A stretch of DNA of 64,000 bases from Solirubrobacterales bacterium (GTDB taxonomy: Bacteria; Actinomycetota; Thermoleophilia; Solirubrobacterales; Solirubrobacteraceae), in the NCBI GenBank assembly GCA_947474595.1, contig CANJIV010000007.1:1-64000 (forward strand), in the 5' to 3' direction. A model generated the notes under the pieces. It did no database searches. It saw only the letters and a program-made list of their open reading frames with translations, and was not told the origin of the DNA. A program made the translations under genes and the position numbers. Of this stretch, positions 50,890 to 58,738 are shown one piece after another (position 1 is the stretch's first letter; the number at the start of each line of letters is the position of its first letter).

Positions 50890-51009
50890 GCCCGACGCGG
50901 CCGCGCTCCGATCTGTCAGTGTTTAGGGTCGAACACGTCTCCCTAACAATTGCTTAACCGCAACTTCTGTGGTGCTGCGGTGTCAGACTCATTAGCGAAG
51001 CCTTTGCAA

Positions 51010-52518
51010 ATGGAAGTCTCCTCCCTTAAATCCCCCGTCTTACCTGCCCTCAACGGGCTCTCTCCGCTACTCCGGTTGGCTCCAGACGACCGCCTTATTG
51101 CGATGATCCGCCGCGGCAACCAAGGTGCTTTCGAGGCTCTGGTCAATCGCTACCAATCCCGACTGCTCTCTTTTTGCCGCCACATGCTGCGTTCTCAAGA
51201 AGATGCTGAGGACGTACTACAGGAGGTCTTTGCATCCGCCTACAGCGCTATCAACGCCGACGAGCGACCGATCAACGTGCGTCCATGGCTATACCGCATC
51301 GCCCGCAACCGCTCCCTCAACCATCTCCGCCGGGTCCAATCGATTGGGGTCGACTCGATGGACATCCACCTCGCAGACCACGGCGCCTCGACCGCAGACA
51401 AAGTTCACAAGCGCGAAGAGTTCCGTCTTCTACTCGCAGATGTCCAGACACTCGCCGAGACTCAACGCACCGCCCTCCTCTTGCGTGAGATCGACGCACT
51501 CTCCTACGACCAGATCGCCGAGGTTATGGAGACTACGGTCCCAAGCGTTAAGTCGCTGCTGGTGCGTGCACGAATTGGCCTAGCCGAAGCATCCGAGGCA
51601 CGCGGCCTCGACTGCGACGCCGTTCGCCTTGAGCTTGCAGAAGTCGCTGAAGGTCTAATGAAAATCACTGCGCCCGTCCGACGTCATCTAAAAGACTGCG
51701 ATCGCTGCTCAGGGTTTCAGGGGCAACTCAAAGCCAACAACAAAGCCTTGGCGATGGTCTTTCCGTTTGGGGCATTTCTGCTCGTTAAGAAATTCCTACT
51801 CACCCATTTCGCCACGAGCGTTAGTGCCGGCAGCGGCGGGGCTGCCACCACGACTGGTGCGGCGGCTGGCGCTGGCGGCATTGCGGCTGGCGGAACTGCT
51901 GTGGCAGGTGGTACTGGGGCGGGCATCTTCTCCGCCGGCATCGCGACCGTAGCCACTAAGACGGCCGCAACACTTGCCGCCGCAGCGATCGTGACCGGCG
52001 GTGCTGCCGAGGTACGTCACCTTGCAGTCAACCAGTCGGCGCATCAGGCAGTAACTGTAATTGCCTCTGCGACACCAGCCGTCGCACCGGTTAAGGCCAA
52101 GCCCGTCGCCCTCAAGCCCAAAAAACCAGTCGTTGTGACGGTCGCCGCGGCGCCAGTTCCCGCAGCGATTCTCTCCATGCCGGTAACCGTTGCCCCCGCG
52201 GCGGAGCCCGTTGCCCTTGCGCCGAGCACCGCCGAAGTTCCCACCGTGCCGCCAGCCACTGCTCCTGAAGTAACCGAGACAGTCACCGAGACAACCGTCT
52301 TGCCTACGGATGTCACCGCGGAGATTACTGCGACAACTACTACTACCGCGACGGAGCCCGTCGCTTCTGGCGAGCTCGTCAACGACACGCCTAGCGAGCT
52401 CGTCGCCGACACGCCTAGCGAGACGATCTCAGATCCGCCAGTGGCCACCGAACCTCCCGCGGGTGAAGATTTGACACCAGTAGAAGGCGCCTCGGCACCC
52501 GTAGATCCAGCCGCCTAG
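51010..52518 (+). CDS. ECF sigma fused to anti-sigma-like zinc finger
   Basis: A 502-residue protein. Sigma region 2 (about 25-95: FEALVNRYQSRLLSFCRHML, DAEDVLQEVF, RPWLYRIARN) and region 4 (about 130-190: LREIDALSYDQIAEVMETTVPSVKSLLVRAR) are complete. Then comes a zf-HC2-like zinc site: a Cys in GLDCDAV and HLKDCDRC, the H-x3-C-x2-C of anti-sigma factors. A hydrophobic, Gly/Ala-rich part (about 250-350) may enter the membrane, followed by a long Pro/Thr/Val tail with an 8-residue repeat (ELVNDTPS, ELVADTPS). The start is uncertain; the frame is open to 50950. Confidence 0.8.
   Translation: MEVSSLKSPVLPALNGLSPLLRLAPDDRLIAMIRRGNQGAFEALVNRYQSRLLSFCRHMLRSQEDAEDVLQEVFASAYSAINADERPINVRPWLYRIARNRSLNHLRRVQSIGVDSMDIHLADHGASTADKVHKREEFRLLLADVQTLAETQRTALLLREIDALSYDQIAEVMETTVPSVKSLLVRARIGLAEASEARGLDCDAVRLELAEVAEGLMKITAPVRRHLKDCDRCSGFQGQLKANNKALAMVFPFGAFLLVKKFLLTHFATSVSAGSGGAATTTGAAAGAGGIAAGGTAVAGGTGAGIFSAGIATVATKTAATLAAAAIVTGGAAEVRHLAVNQSAHQAVTVIASATPAVAPVKAKPVALKPKKPVVVTVAAAPVPAAILSMPVTVAPAAEPVALAPSTAEVPTVPPATAPEVTETVTETTVLPTDVTAEITATTTTTATEPVASGELVNDTPSELVADTPSETISDPPVATEPPAGEDLTPVEGASAPVDPAA
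52372..52419 (+). repeat. In-frame 24-bp tandem repeat
   Basis: Two 24-base units differing at two positions encode ELVNDTPS and ELVADTPS in the tail of the sigma-fusion protein; a third, degraded unit (ETISDPP) follows. Confidence 0.7.
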
Positions 52519-52535
52519 TCGCCGAGTTGCGGCTC

Positions 52536-52814
52536 TCACTCCACGCCAGTTGAAAAGATGGCCTCGAGGTCGTGCCTAGAGAAGGCCTCGAATGCGACAA
52601 GCGTCTGAGTCTTTTCCACTCCAGAAAGTTGTCCGATTGTCATCGTGATCACGTCGGCCAGCTTCTCGTGGCGTGGCACCCGCACGATCGCCACGAAGTC
52701 CCAGTCGCCAGTCACCGAATAAGCCTCGGCCACTCCCTCAACGTCAGCCAACCTCTGGCCGAGCGAAACCATCGCAGTACGGTCGGCTTGGATCAGCACG
52801 ATCGCCGTAGTCAT
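52536..52814 (-). CDS. Stand-alone Lrp/AsnC ligand-binding domain
   Basis: A 92-residue protein that is only the RAM effector domain of Lrp/AsnC regulators: TAIVLIQADRTAMVSLGQRLADVEGVAEAYSVTGDWDFVAIVRV, with the conserved GDWD motif. It lacks the DNA-binding helix-turn-helix, so it may bind amino acids and join other Lrp proteins. It overlaps the metallo-beta-lactamase-fold gene by ATGA and is co-transcribed with it. Confidence 0.85.
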   Translation of the reverse strand: MTTAIVLIQADRTAMVSLGQRLADVEGVAEAYSVTGDWDFVAIVRVPRHEKLADVITMTIGQLSGVEKTQTLVAFEAFSRHDLEAIFSTGVE

Positions 52815-53485
52815 CGGCTATATGTCTCGCCTGGGTCGAGCACGACGACCTCTGATGCCGTATCCGCTTCGACGTCGGACTTAAAGGCCATTACGTCGGT
52901 CTCGATCGGCGGAAAGGTGTTGTAGTGGCAGGGAATAACCGTCGCTGCTCCAATAAGGCCAGCGGCGACAGCTGCGTCGTGGCGGTCCATTGTGTAGTGG
53001 CCACCGATACAGATCAACGCGACATCAATTGGCGTGCGGCGTCCGACTAGGGCCATGTCCGAGAACAGCGCAGTGTCGCCTAGGTGATAGACCGTGACCC
53101 CCCCGATCGTGATCAGAAGGCCAGATGGAGTGTTGACGGTGCCCTTGGCCGTTGTCGAGGTATGCCAAGCTGGCACGAGCTTAACTGTCCCCCAGTCGTA
53201 AGTGACGGTGCCGCCAAGATTAGGGTCGTGGAACTCAATACCCTCTTCGCCTAGCTCACGGGCCACCTCGGTCATCGATGTGACCGGCGCACCCGTGCGC
53301 TTCGATATCGCTACCGCATCGCCGACGTGATCTTCGTGGCCATGGGTGATCAGAATATCGGTGGCCTCTAGCTCATCAGCCGTCACTGCTGCCTTTGGAT
53401 TGCCGGTAAGGAATGGGTCAACCAAGACAACGGTCTTCCCGTCTGTGATCTCAAAGGCACTGTGGCCCAGATAGCGGATCTGCAT
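52811..53485 (-). CDS. UPF0173 metal-dependent hydrolase
   Basis: A 224-residue metallo-beta-lactamase-fold hydrolase of the UPF0173 type. Metal ligands: HGHEDH motif (ILITHGHEDHVGDA), His in PAWHTST, Asp in HLGDTALF and His in VIPCHYNTFP. The opening MQIRYLGHSAFEI is characteristic. Substrate not established for the family. Its ATG lies two bases after the stop of the upstream gene, and GAGGAG in that gene's end serves as Shine-Dalgarno sequence. Confidence 0.9.
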   Translation of the reverse strand: MQIRYLGHSAFEITDGKTVVLVDPFLTGNPKAAVTADELEATDILITHGHEDHVGDAVAISKRTGAPVTSMTEVARELGEEGIEFHDPNLGGTVTYDWGTVKLVPAWHTSTTAKGTVNTPSGLLITIGGVTVYHLGDTALFSDMALVGRRTPIDVALICIGGHYTMDRHDAAVAAGLIGAATVIPCHYNTFPPIETDVMAFKSDVEADTASEVVVLDPGETYSR

Positions 53486-53487
53486 CT

Positions 53488-53832
53488 CTACTTCTCCTCT
53501 TTGATGGTGTGTAAGTCTCTGGCCAACGCGAAGCCAACGGCAACGCCGACGAGCATGCTCATCCGTGTCTCTTCGGCGACCAGCGTACCTACGGCGACAA
53601 GGCGTGTGTCGATGTCGGCGTGGCCGGCTGCCTTAAGTAGTTCGGCCTCGTGGGCCGCACCGAACCAGCCGCCACTATTAAGCGCGGAGTTCAAGATCCG
53701 CTGCAGCTGAGGCGCTGCTCGGGCGACAAGATCCTCGGCCAGCTGAAGTCGTGCTGGGTCGTCGAGGCCAGCCACAGCAGCGTCAAGCTGCTCGTCGGTA
53801 TACACGTCTTGCGGCGCAGGTGAGTCGGGCAT
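53488..53832 (-). CDS. Conserved hypothetical protein (114 aa)
   Basis: A 114-residue, mostly helical protein. The N-terminal half is acidic (VYTDEQLDAAVAGLDDPARLQLAEDLV), the middle has LNSALNSGGWFGAAHEAELLKAAG, and the end MSMLVGVAVGFALARDLHTI could be a short membrane-touching helix. It heads a three-gene unit with UPF0173 and Lrp-domain genes and seems leaderless. No family recognised. Confidence 0.6.
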   Translation of the reverse strand: MPDSPAPQDVYTDEQLDAAVAGLDDPARLQLAEDLVARAAPQLQRILNSALNSGGWFGAAHEAELLKAAGHADIDTRLVAVGTLVAEETRMSMLVGVAVGFALARDLHTIKEEK

Positions 53833-53838
53833 TGGTGG

Positions 53839-53844
53839 ATCATA
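53839..53844 (-). promoter_or_regulatory. -10 box of the UPF0173 operon
   Basis: TATGAT, 6 nt before the ATG at 53832; close to the TATAAT consensus. Confidence 0.55.
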
Positions 53845-53895
53845 CGGCTGTGGACGTCCTAGCCCGCATTACTTTTTAGCTATTTAGCTACCTAA

Positions 53896-54666
53896 TCAAC
53901 CGCCAACGCGGCGACCCTGGCGTTTGGCAAGGGCCAATCCGAGCAGTAGGCCCGCCGCGGCCCCTCCCAGCGCCGCTAGCCAACTTGCCTCGGGTGCGGC
54001 AAGAGGCATGACAGCGACTACAGCGGCGACTATGGCGGCTCCGAGCAAGTCAGAGTCACTCTCCTGGTTGCGATAAAGCAACCGCAGGTCTGGGACTGCC
54101 CACGCTGCTAGTAGTGCGAGCGCCATCCCGTTGCCACCAGCAGACAACTCAGCTGGCCCGACAAAAGCGGCAAGCGCCATACCGGCCACCGCTCCAGCTA
54201 GTGCAACCGCGACCACCGCTGCCGAGCCGCTGCGTCGCTCGATTAGCCAACCGAAGATCGCCACCGTACCAAGTGCAGCAAGCTGGTAACCAGCGCTGTC
54301 GTAGGCAAATGGCGCGCTCACCAGTCGCCACCACTGGCCGTTGGGAGGTCCGAGGATGACAATTTCGGAAAACCCAACCGCACCCGATTTCCAGGCAATC
54401 GAAACCAAGATCGCGGCGAGGATCAGCGTGAAGGTCGCGTAGGGAAGCGCGTCGGGGCGGATGCCTGGTAGTTCACCTCTTCGCAACGGCCCAAGCGAGG
54501 TTCGCCGCGCGCGCTTGGGTTTGGGTGGCGTGATCTGGCCCTCGCGGTCAAGCTTTGGAGCGCGCTTGCGTAGCCGCTTGCCGCAGTAGGGACACTCTGT
54601 GACGTACGGGCTGGCTTGAGAGCCGCAGTTCTTACATACGACGAAGAGATCTGGCCCGCTTGACAT
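53896..54666 (-). CDS. Rhomboid-fold pseudoprotease with zinc ribbon
   Basis: A 256-residue membrane protein. Residues 11-28 form a zinc ribbon (CKNC...CPYC), a basic linker follows, and six hydrophobic segments run from about 77 to 250 in a rhomboid layout, including the WWRLVSAPF motif of loop 1 and LGGAAAGLLLGLAL of the last helix. The catalytic residues are missing: the GxSG serine is Asn179 (AGGNGM), the helix-6 histidine is Ala232 (LAALGG) and the HxxxN of helix 2 is absent. It should bind or guide membrane proteins rather than cut them. Apparently leaderless. Confidence 0.75.
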   Translation of the reverse strand: MSSGPDLFVVCKNCGSQASPYVTECPYCGKRLRKRAPKLDREGQITPPKPKRARRTSLGPLRRGELPGIRPDALPYATFTLILAAILVSIAWKSGAVGFSEIVILGPPNGQWWRLVSAPFAYDSAGYQLAALGTVAIFGWLIERRSGSAAVVAVALAGAVAGMALAAFVGPAELSAGGNGMALALLAAWAVPDLRLLYRNQESDSDLLGAAIVAAVVAVMPLAAPEASWLAALGGAAAGLLLGLALAKRQGRRVGG

Positions 54667-54674
54667 TGTCTGCG

Positions 54675-54680
54675 ATTCTA
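54675..54680 (-). promoter_or_regulatory. -10 box of the rhomboid-fold gene
   Basis: TAGAAT, 8 nt before the ATG at 54666. Confidence 0.5.
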
Positions 54681-54764
54681 CGGATGGCGCAAGCCTGAGA
54701 GTGCTAGCCCCAAGAATCGTGGCTAATCTGGTGCCGAGAATGTCGCACTAGCCTCAAATCGGGG

Positions 54765-54770
54765 TATATT
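54765..54770 (+). promoter_or_regulatory. Probable -10 box of the aldolase gene
   Basis: TATATT, 38 nt before TTG 54808; the -35 region (GTCGCA at 17 nt) is weak. Predicts a leader of about 30 nt with a strong ribosome site. Confidence 0.45.
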
Positions 54771-54795
54771 GCCGGTCAACGTAACTCTCGACCTC

Positions 54796-54801
54796 CGGAG
54801 G
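54796..54801 (+). promoter_or_regulatory. Shine-Dalgarno site fixing a TTG start
   Basis: CGGAGG lies six bases before TTG 54808. It selects this TTG over an in-frame TTG at 54769, which has no ribosome site and lies over the -10 box. Confidence 0.65.
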
Positions 54802-54807
54802 AATCCC

Positions 54808-55893
54808 TTGGCCAGCGCCGAGCTCACCACAAGCCGCTTAGAAGAACTCCTCGGCGACGATGCCGCGTCACTGCTCAATCACAAGTGCACGACGCTGCCG
54901 GCCGATCAGCTTCATCTCCCAGGACCCGATTTTATTGATCGCGTCTGGCTAGATTCCGACCGCAACTCGTCGACAGTTCGCGCCATGAACTGGATGGCCA
55001 ACAGTGGCCGTCTAGCCGGCACCGGCTACTGCAGCATCCTGCCTGTCGATCAAGGTATTGAGCACAGCGCTGGAGCGAGCTTCGCGCCCAACCCGATCTA
55101 CTTTGACCCGGCCAACATCGTCGAATTGGCGATCGAAGGCGGCTGCAACGCCGTCGCCTCAACTGTCGGCGTTCTCGGTGCAGTCAGCCGCCGTTACGCA
55201 CACAAGATTCCCTTCATCGTCAAGCTCAACCACAACGAGCTGATGACCTACCCCAATGGAGCCGACCAGATCATGTTCGCCAGCGTGCAGCGCGCTTGGG
55301 ACATGGGAGCGGTAGCCGTCGGGGCAACTATCTACTTCGGCAGCGAAGAGAGTGACCGCCAGATCGTCGAAGTGGCCGCCGCCTTCGAAGAGGCCCATCG
55401 CTTGGGGATGTTCACGGTCCTCTGGTGCTATCTGCGCAACCCGGCCTTCAAGGCGGACAAGGACTACCACGTCGCTGCTGACCTGACCGGGCAGGCCAAC
55501 CACCTCGGCGTCACGATCCAAGCCGACATCATCAAGCAGAAGCTGCCAGAGAACAATGGTGGCTTCCTGGCTCTCAACAAGGATGGCGCGTCTTACGGGA
55601 AGTTCAGCCCACTGATGTACGACGAGCTCAGCACAGACCACCCGGTCGACCTCTGCCGATATCAAGTAATTAACTGCTATCTCGGTCGCAGCGGACTGAT
55701 CAATAGCGGCGGCGCCTCCTCTGGCGCGACCGATCTCGCCGAGGCCGTGCGTACTGCGGTCATCAACAAGCGGGCGGGCGGGACCGGGTTGATTAGTGGC
55801 CGCAAGGCCTTCCAGCGGCCGATGGCTGAAGGGATCGAGCTGCTCAATGCGATCCAAGATGTCTACAAATCGTCAGATGTGACTGTCGCCTAA
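54808..55893 (+). CDS. fbaB: Class I fructose-bisphosphate aldolase (FbaB type)
   Basis: A 361-residue DeoC/FbaB-family aldolase, about the length of E. coli FbaB. It contains [50 protein letters not shown], with the phosphate and Schiff-base regions of the fold (a Lys in PFIVKLNHN), and [10 protein letters not shown] near the C-terminus for phosphate binding. It would cleave fructose 1,6-bisphosphate to triose phosphates, in glycolysis or gluconeogenesis. TTG start set by a strong Shine-Dalgarno sequence. Confidence 0.85.
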   Translation: MASAELTTSRLEELLGDDAASLLNHKCTTLPADQLHLPGPDFIDRVWLDSDRNSSTVRAMNWMANSGRLAGTGYCSILPVDQGIEHSAGASFAPNPIYFDPANIVELAIEGGCNAVASTVGVLGAVSRRYAHKIPFIVKLNHNELMTYPNGADQIMFASVQRAWDMGAVAVGATIYFGSEESDRQIVEVAAAFEEAHRLGMFTVLWCYLRNPAFKADKDYHVAADLTGQANHLGVTIQADIIKQKLPENNGGFLALNKDGASYGKFSPLMYDELSTDHPVDLCRYQVINCYLGRSGLINSGGASSGATDLAEAVRTAVINKRAGGTGLISGRKAFQRPMAEGIELLNAIQDVYKSSDVTVA

Positions 55894-55995
55894 GGCGGCG
55901 GGCGTAGGGTCAGGTTGAGGTCGTACTGGTTTGAGCGTCAAATGACGCGCCAGCTGCAACGTGCGGGCGCAAGACCTACTCCGCCATAGGGCCTT

Positions 55996-56027
55996 TTGAC
56001 AACAAGCAACCGACCTGGCTGTAGCGT
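55996..56027 (+). promoter_or_regulatory. Promoter of the thermonuclease gene
   Basis: -35 TTGACA at 55996-56001 and -10 TAGCGT at 56022-56027, 20 bases apart (TGTAGC at 18 is an alternative). The -10 lies 8 nt before ATG 56036, so the mRNA is probably leaderless. Confidence 0.5.
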
Positions 56028-56035
56028 CTTGGGTC

Positions 56036-56569
56036 ATGAAGTGGACAGCGGCATCTCTTTGGATCATCGCCTTTGCCGTGCTTGCCATCTTGGGCACTGT
56101 TGGAATTAAGGCCCTGGCCGGTGGTGATGGTCGCGGCTCTGGGTTCAGCACTGCCCCTGGAAGCAGCTTGCTGACGAAGGTCACTCGTGTCGTAGACGGC
56201 GACACGATTGTGGTCGAGATCGGCGGTTCAGAAGAGAAGGTTCGCTATATCGGGATCGATACGCCCGAAACCAAGAAGCCCAACACACCGGTGCAGTGCT
56301 TCGGGAAGGCCGCCAGCCGTGAAAACGAGCGGCTAGTGGCAGACAAACCCGTCCGATTGGTCTTTGATGCCGAGCCGAGGGACCGATACGGCCGCCTTCT
56401 TGCCTATGTCTATCGATCAAGCGATGACCTCTTTGTCAACTCAGAACTCGTCCGCATGGGCTTTGCAAAAGAGCTCACATTCCCCCCAAACGTCCGATTT
56501 AAAGATCTCTTCTCTAGGCTCGTAAATGCTGCAAAGAGCAGCGGTATTGGCCTTTGGGGTCAGTGTTGA
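56036..56569 (+). CDS. Membrane-anchored thermonuclease (SNase-like)
   Basis: A 177-residue staphylococcal-nuclease-fold protein. A signal anchor covers about residues 5-30, followed by a Gly/Ser linker. The active site has VVDGDTIVVEI, RYIGIDTPETKKP (Arg and Asp ligands) and PRDRYGRLLAYVYRSSDDLFVNSELVRMG, the second Arg. It should cut DNA and RNA outside the membrane using calcium. Followed by a small membrane protein gene with a gap of only four bases. Confidence 0.87.
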   Translation: MKWTAASLWIIAFAVLAILGTVGIKALAGGDGRGSGFSTAPGSSLLTKVTRVVDGDTIVVEIGGSEEKVRYIGIDTPETKKPNTPVQCFGKAASRENERLVADKPVRLVFDAEPRDRYGRLLAYVYRSSDDLFVNSELVRMGFAKELTFPPNVRFKDLFSRLVNAAKSSGIGLWGQC

Positions 56570-56573
56570 GCAG

Positions 56574-56885
56574 ATGTCAAGCGGTCGACTAGCGGCCGAT
56601 CAAACCCCTTCCGCTCCTCAAGCGCTGATAGAGTCAGTCCAGCTTATGCGTATGCGTCAGAGCATCGCTCAGCTTGAAAGGGCGTTTGTCGAAGAGGTCG
56701 CGCTTGACCGGACGCGCCGTGAAAAGCTCAGTGAAACCGCCGAAAAGCGGACAAGACGTCGGGCGATCCACAAGACCCACCAAAACGGATCGCTGCGTTT
56801 TGTCGCGCTCATATTCGCCATCATCGCGACTGCAGTGATAGTCACGATCACGATGTTCGAAGTGCTCTTTCTCGTCTTAGGCTAA
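56574..56885 (+). CDS. Small tail-anchored membrane protein
   Basis: A 103-residue protein. Residues about 15-80 are charged and helical, with a likely coiled coil (QSIAQLERAFVEEVALDRTRREKLSE), and the last 26 are one membrane helix (FVALIFAIIATAVIVTITMFEVLFLV), so it is tail-anchored. It starts four bases after the nuclease stop; the frame is open slightly upstream, inside the nuclease gene, but this ATG is the first after the stop. Function unknown, perhaps linked to the nuclease. Confidence 0.6.
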   Translation: MSSGRLAADQTPSAPQALIESVQLMRMRQSIAQLERAFVEEVALDRTRREKLSETAEKRTRRRAIHKTHQNGSLRFVALIFAIIATAVIVTITMFEVLFLVLG

Positions 56886-56940
56886 ATAGCCGCTATCCGG
56901 GTAGCGCTGCTGAGCGGCGGCGGCGGTGGCACGCAGGTGG

Positions 56941-57183
56941 CTAGCTACGGCGAATGTTGATCTTGCCTAGAGCTTCCTCGACGTCTGCCCTAACCTTGGC
57001 ATTCGGGGGCTCCAGCATCTGTTCGTCATCGATCTCGTGTGGCGCCTCGGTTCGCACCACGGAGATCTCAAGGGGTGCTGAGATCCCGATCCGGACTTGG
57101 CCGCCAGCTATAGAGAGCACGGTGATTTCAACGTCATCGCCGATTTTTATGCTCTGCTTGGATTTTCGTGTCAGGACGAGCAT
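56941..57183 (-). CDS. csrA: Carbon storage regulator CsrA
   Basis: An 80-residue CsrA/RsmA protein. It begins [46 protein letters not shown], carrying Leu4 and the VxR motif (Arg44) that contact GGA in RNA. The C-terminal helix is extended by about 18 residues ([23 protein letters not shown]) beyond the usual 61. CsrA blocks or stabilises mRNAs at their ribosome sites. It is usually next to flagellar genes and fliW in Gram-positives; none are here. Divergent from a coiled-coil gene. Confidence 0.9.
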   Translation of the reverse strand: MLVLTRKSKQSIKIGDDVEITVLSIAGGQVRIGISAPLEISVVRTEAPHEIDDEQMLEPPNAKVRADVEEALGKINIRRS

Positions 57184-57340
57184 TAGCTTTGCAGCCTTCC
57201 GGCGACTTAAAATAAGCAGCGACTCTGGCCAGAAGGCTAAAGACGGCTGCGGCGGCAACGCTGCGGCATGGCGAGCAAAGGCCCTCGGCGGGGGTCGCGA
57301 TGGGTTGATTGAGGGCTTTCCGCTAGGCTCCCGCGCGCTT

Positions 57341-57949
57341 ATGACACGACGATCGCTGCGACCGCAGCTCAACCAAATTCGCTCCTGGGTCCGAGAGGGC
57401 CGCACGGATGCATGGATCGCCCACAAGCTGGATGCGACCGTTCAACAGATCGCAGCTTTTAAGATCGAGAACGAGCTCGCCCCTCCCGGCGTGGACGACA
57501 ACGGATCAACTATCGACCCCGGAGACGAGATTGATCTCCGGGCTGAAGACGACGCCCTAGTGGCTGTCGAACTTGAGAAGGCCGAAGCCGAGAAAGCCGA
57601 AGCCGACAAACTCGAAGCTGAGCGCGTAGAAGCTGAACGCCTAGAAGCTGAGCGCGTAGAAGCTGAGCGCGCACAGGCCGCCGAAGAAAACGACGAAGAT
57701 GAGGATGACAAGCCCAAGCGCCGCCGTGGTGGGCGCGGAGGACGTGGGCGCCGCAAGGCTGGTCCGCGTGCCTTTGAGGGCACCTTTGACCACGGCGAGG
57801 AGGGTTATGGCCTCTGGCTAGACCCAGACGTCGCCGAGGATCCCATCTACGCAGAGCATTGGGCAGGTCACCGACAGGTGGAAGTCACGGTCGAAGAGGA
57901 TCAGATCGTGATTCGCCGTGCCGGCGGAACGGTTGACGAGACAAGTTAG
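57341..57949 (+). CDS. Conserved protein with coiled coil and RG-rich region
   Basis: A 202-residue protein. Residues 1-50 form a small helical, helix-turn-helix-like domain ([35 protein letters not shown]). Residues about 80-115 are a Glu/Ala-rich coiled coil built from a five-residue repeat ([10 protein letters not shown]). A Lys/Arg/Gly-rich patch ([18 protein letters not shown]) suitable for RNA binding follows, and the C-terminal 55 residues are a beta-rich module ([28 protein letters not shown]). TAGGCT lies 11 bases before the ATG. No function known; it could bind RNA. Confidence 0.65.
   Translation: MTRRSLRPQLNQIRSWVREGRTDAWIAHKLDATVQQIAAFKIENELAPPGVDDNGSTIDPGDEIDLRAEDDALVAVELEKAEAEKAEADKLEAERVEAERLEAERVEAERAQAAEENDEDEDDKPKRRRGGRGGRGRRKAGPRAFEGTFDHGEEGYGLWLDPDVAEDPIYAEHWAGHRQVEVTVEEDQIVIRRAGGTVDETS
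57614..57673 (+). repeat. 15-bp tandem repeat in a coiled coil
   Basis: Four units of GAAGCTGAGCGCGTA (units 2 and 4 differ by one to three bases) encode EAERV/L/A repeats. The low divergence between units suggests recent expansion or ongoing slippage. Confidence 0.75.
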
Positions 57950-58263
57950 ATTCGTCGGCCGCCCGCATAATCGGCCGCTTCGCGTGCGTAGCGGCCGAAA
58001 GCGACCTCAGCGACCGTCGCCGTGTCCCAGGCTCGTGGATCCTCGGGAGCGGTGGCGATCGCTAGGTCTAAGCACCAATCGGTGCGTTCGCGCGTGTAAA
58101 GCGCCGCTAGCTCATCGACGCTAAAAGCTCCACCGAGTCGGCGGCGTAGCTCACTGATAACCGCGTCAATGACGCGCTCTAGGGCTGGAAGGTCGGCCGG
58201 ATCGGCTCGAGCCAGACGCCGTCGCCCCTCTTCCCACTCATAAAAGACGTTCTCGATTGTCAT
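57946..58263 (-). CDS. Conserved hypothetical protein (105 aa)
   Basis: A 105-residue helical, acidic protein: ENVFYEWEEGRRRLARADPADLPALERVIDAVISELRRRLGG, then FSVDELAALYTRERTDWCLDLAIATAPEDPRAWDTATVAEVAFGRYAREAADYAGG. One Cys. I recall similar proteins near ftsB and eno in related actinobacteria, but no function. Apparently leaderless; its stop overlaps that of the convergent coiled-coil gene by TTAG. Confidence 0.62.
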   Translation of the reverse strand: MTIENVFYEWEEGRRRLARADPADLPALERVIDAVISELRRRLGGAFSVDELAALYTRERTDWCLDLAIATAPEDPRAWDTATVAEVAFGRYAREAADYAGGRRI

Positions 58264-58272
58264 CGACGCGCC

Positions 58273-58278
58273 ACGCTA
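58273..58278 (-). promoter_or_regulatory. -10 box of the 105-aa gene
   Basis: TAGCGT, 9 nt before the ATG at 58263. Confidence 0.4.
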
Positions 58279-58329
58279 GCAGCGTTGAGCACGACGCCCC
58301 CACAAAGAGTCAGGCGCCGCCCTGCGCGC

Positions 58330-58698
58330 TTAATTCGAGGGAGAGGCAGTTGCGTAAGCGCGCTCGCCTGGGCGCACCATCCCAAGAGCCCTCGCTCCAC
58401 CCTCAAGCGTGGCGGAATTTGTCAGCTCTGCACGCTTTTTGAGCAACAGCTTGTGGTCGGCCTCAAGCCTTGCCACCTCTGCCTTGCGCTTACCCGACTC
58501 ATCCAGAGTAGACCAGTAAGAACGCAGCGGGCTGATGTAGGTGAGAACGATTACAGCTATTACGACGAGCAAGGCGATCCTTCCTAGTCGATCCCAGCGA
58601 ACTGCGCCGCTGGACCTAGGGCCTGTCGAGCTGCCGGACTTAGAACGCCCGGCAGGGCGCCTTGGAGCTGCTCGGGATGCCGATCGGGCCGATGCCAT
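58330..58698 (-). CDS. Septum formation initiator (FtsB/DivIC)
   Basis: A 122-residue bitopic membrane protein: basic cytoplasmic N-terminus (about 1-38), one membrane helix (about 40-58, IALLVVIAVIVLTYISPL), and an outside coiled coil (SGKRKAEVARLEADHKLLLKKRAELTN) ending in the LGMVRPGE motif of DivIC/FtsB. It joins FtsL and FtsQ at the division site. The frame is open to 58746; ATG 58698 is preferred. A 22-bp palindrome lies over the probable promoter. Confidence 0.87.
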   Translation of the reverse strand: MASARSASRAAPRRPAGRSKSGSSTGPRSSGAVRWDRLGRIALLVVIAVIVLTYISPLRSYWSTLDESGKRKAEVARLEADHKLLLKKRAELTNSATLEGGARALGMVRPGERAYATASPSN

Positions 58699-58738
58699 AC
58701 GTGCTTGAACCCTTCGTTCGACGGCCGTTCTCTCCTTC

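Noticed and set aside
50657-50890. Rightward ORF beginning with a signal-peptide-like stretch (MPRSTLYIIAVACVMALAG)
   Set aside because: It has no -10 box or Shine-Dalgarno sequence at the usual distance and runs through the antisense of tRNA-Leu, so the frame is probably open by chance.
50950-51009. Longer TTG start for the sigma-fusion protein
   Set aside because: No ribosome site or -10 box at that TTG; the added residues are not sigma-like. The true start remains uncertain.
56941-57426. Extended csrA frame to 57426
   Set aside because: CsrA proteins start MLxLTR; the upstream part overlaps the divergent gene's start and is basic low-complexity sequence.
57614-57673. Tandem repeat considered as a CRISPR-like array
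   Set aside because: Units are 15 bp, directly adjacent without spacers, and in frame with a coiled-coil protein.
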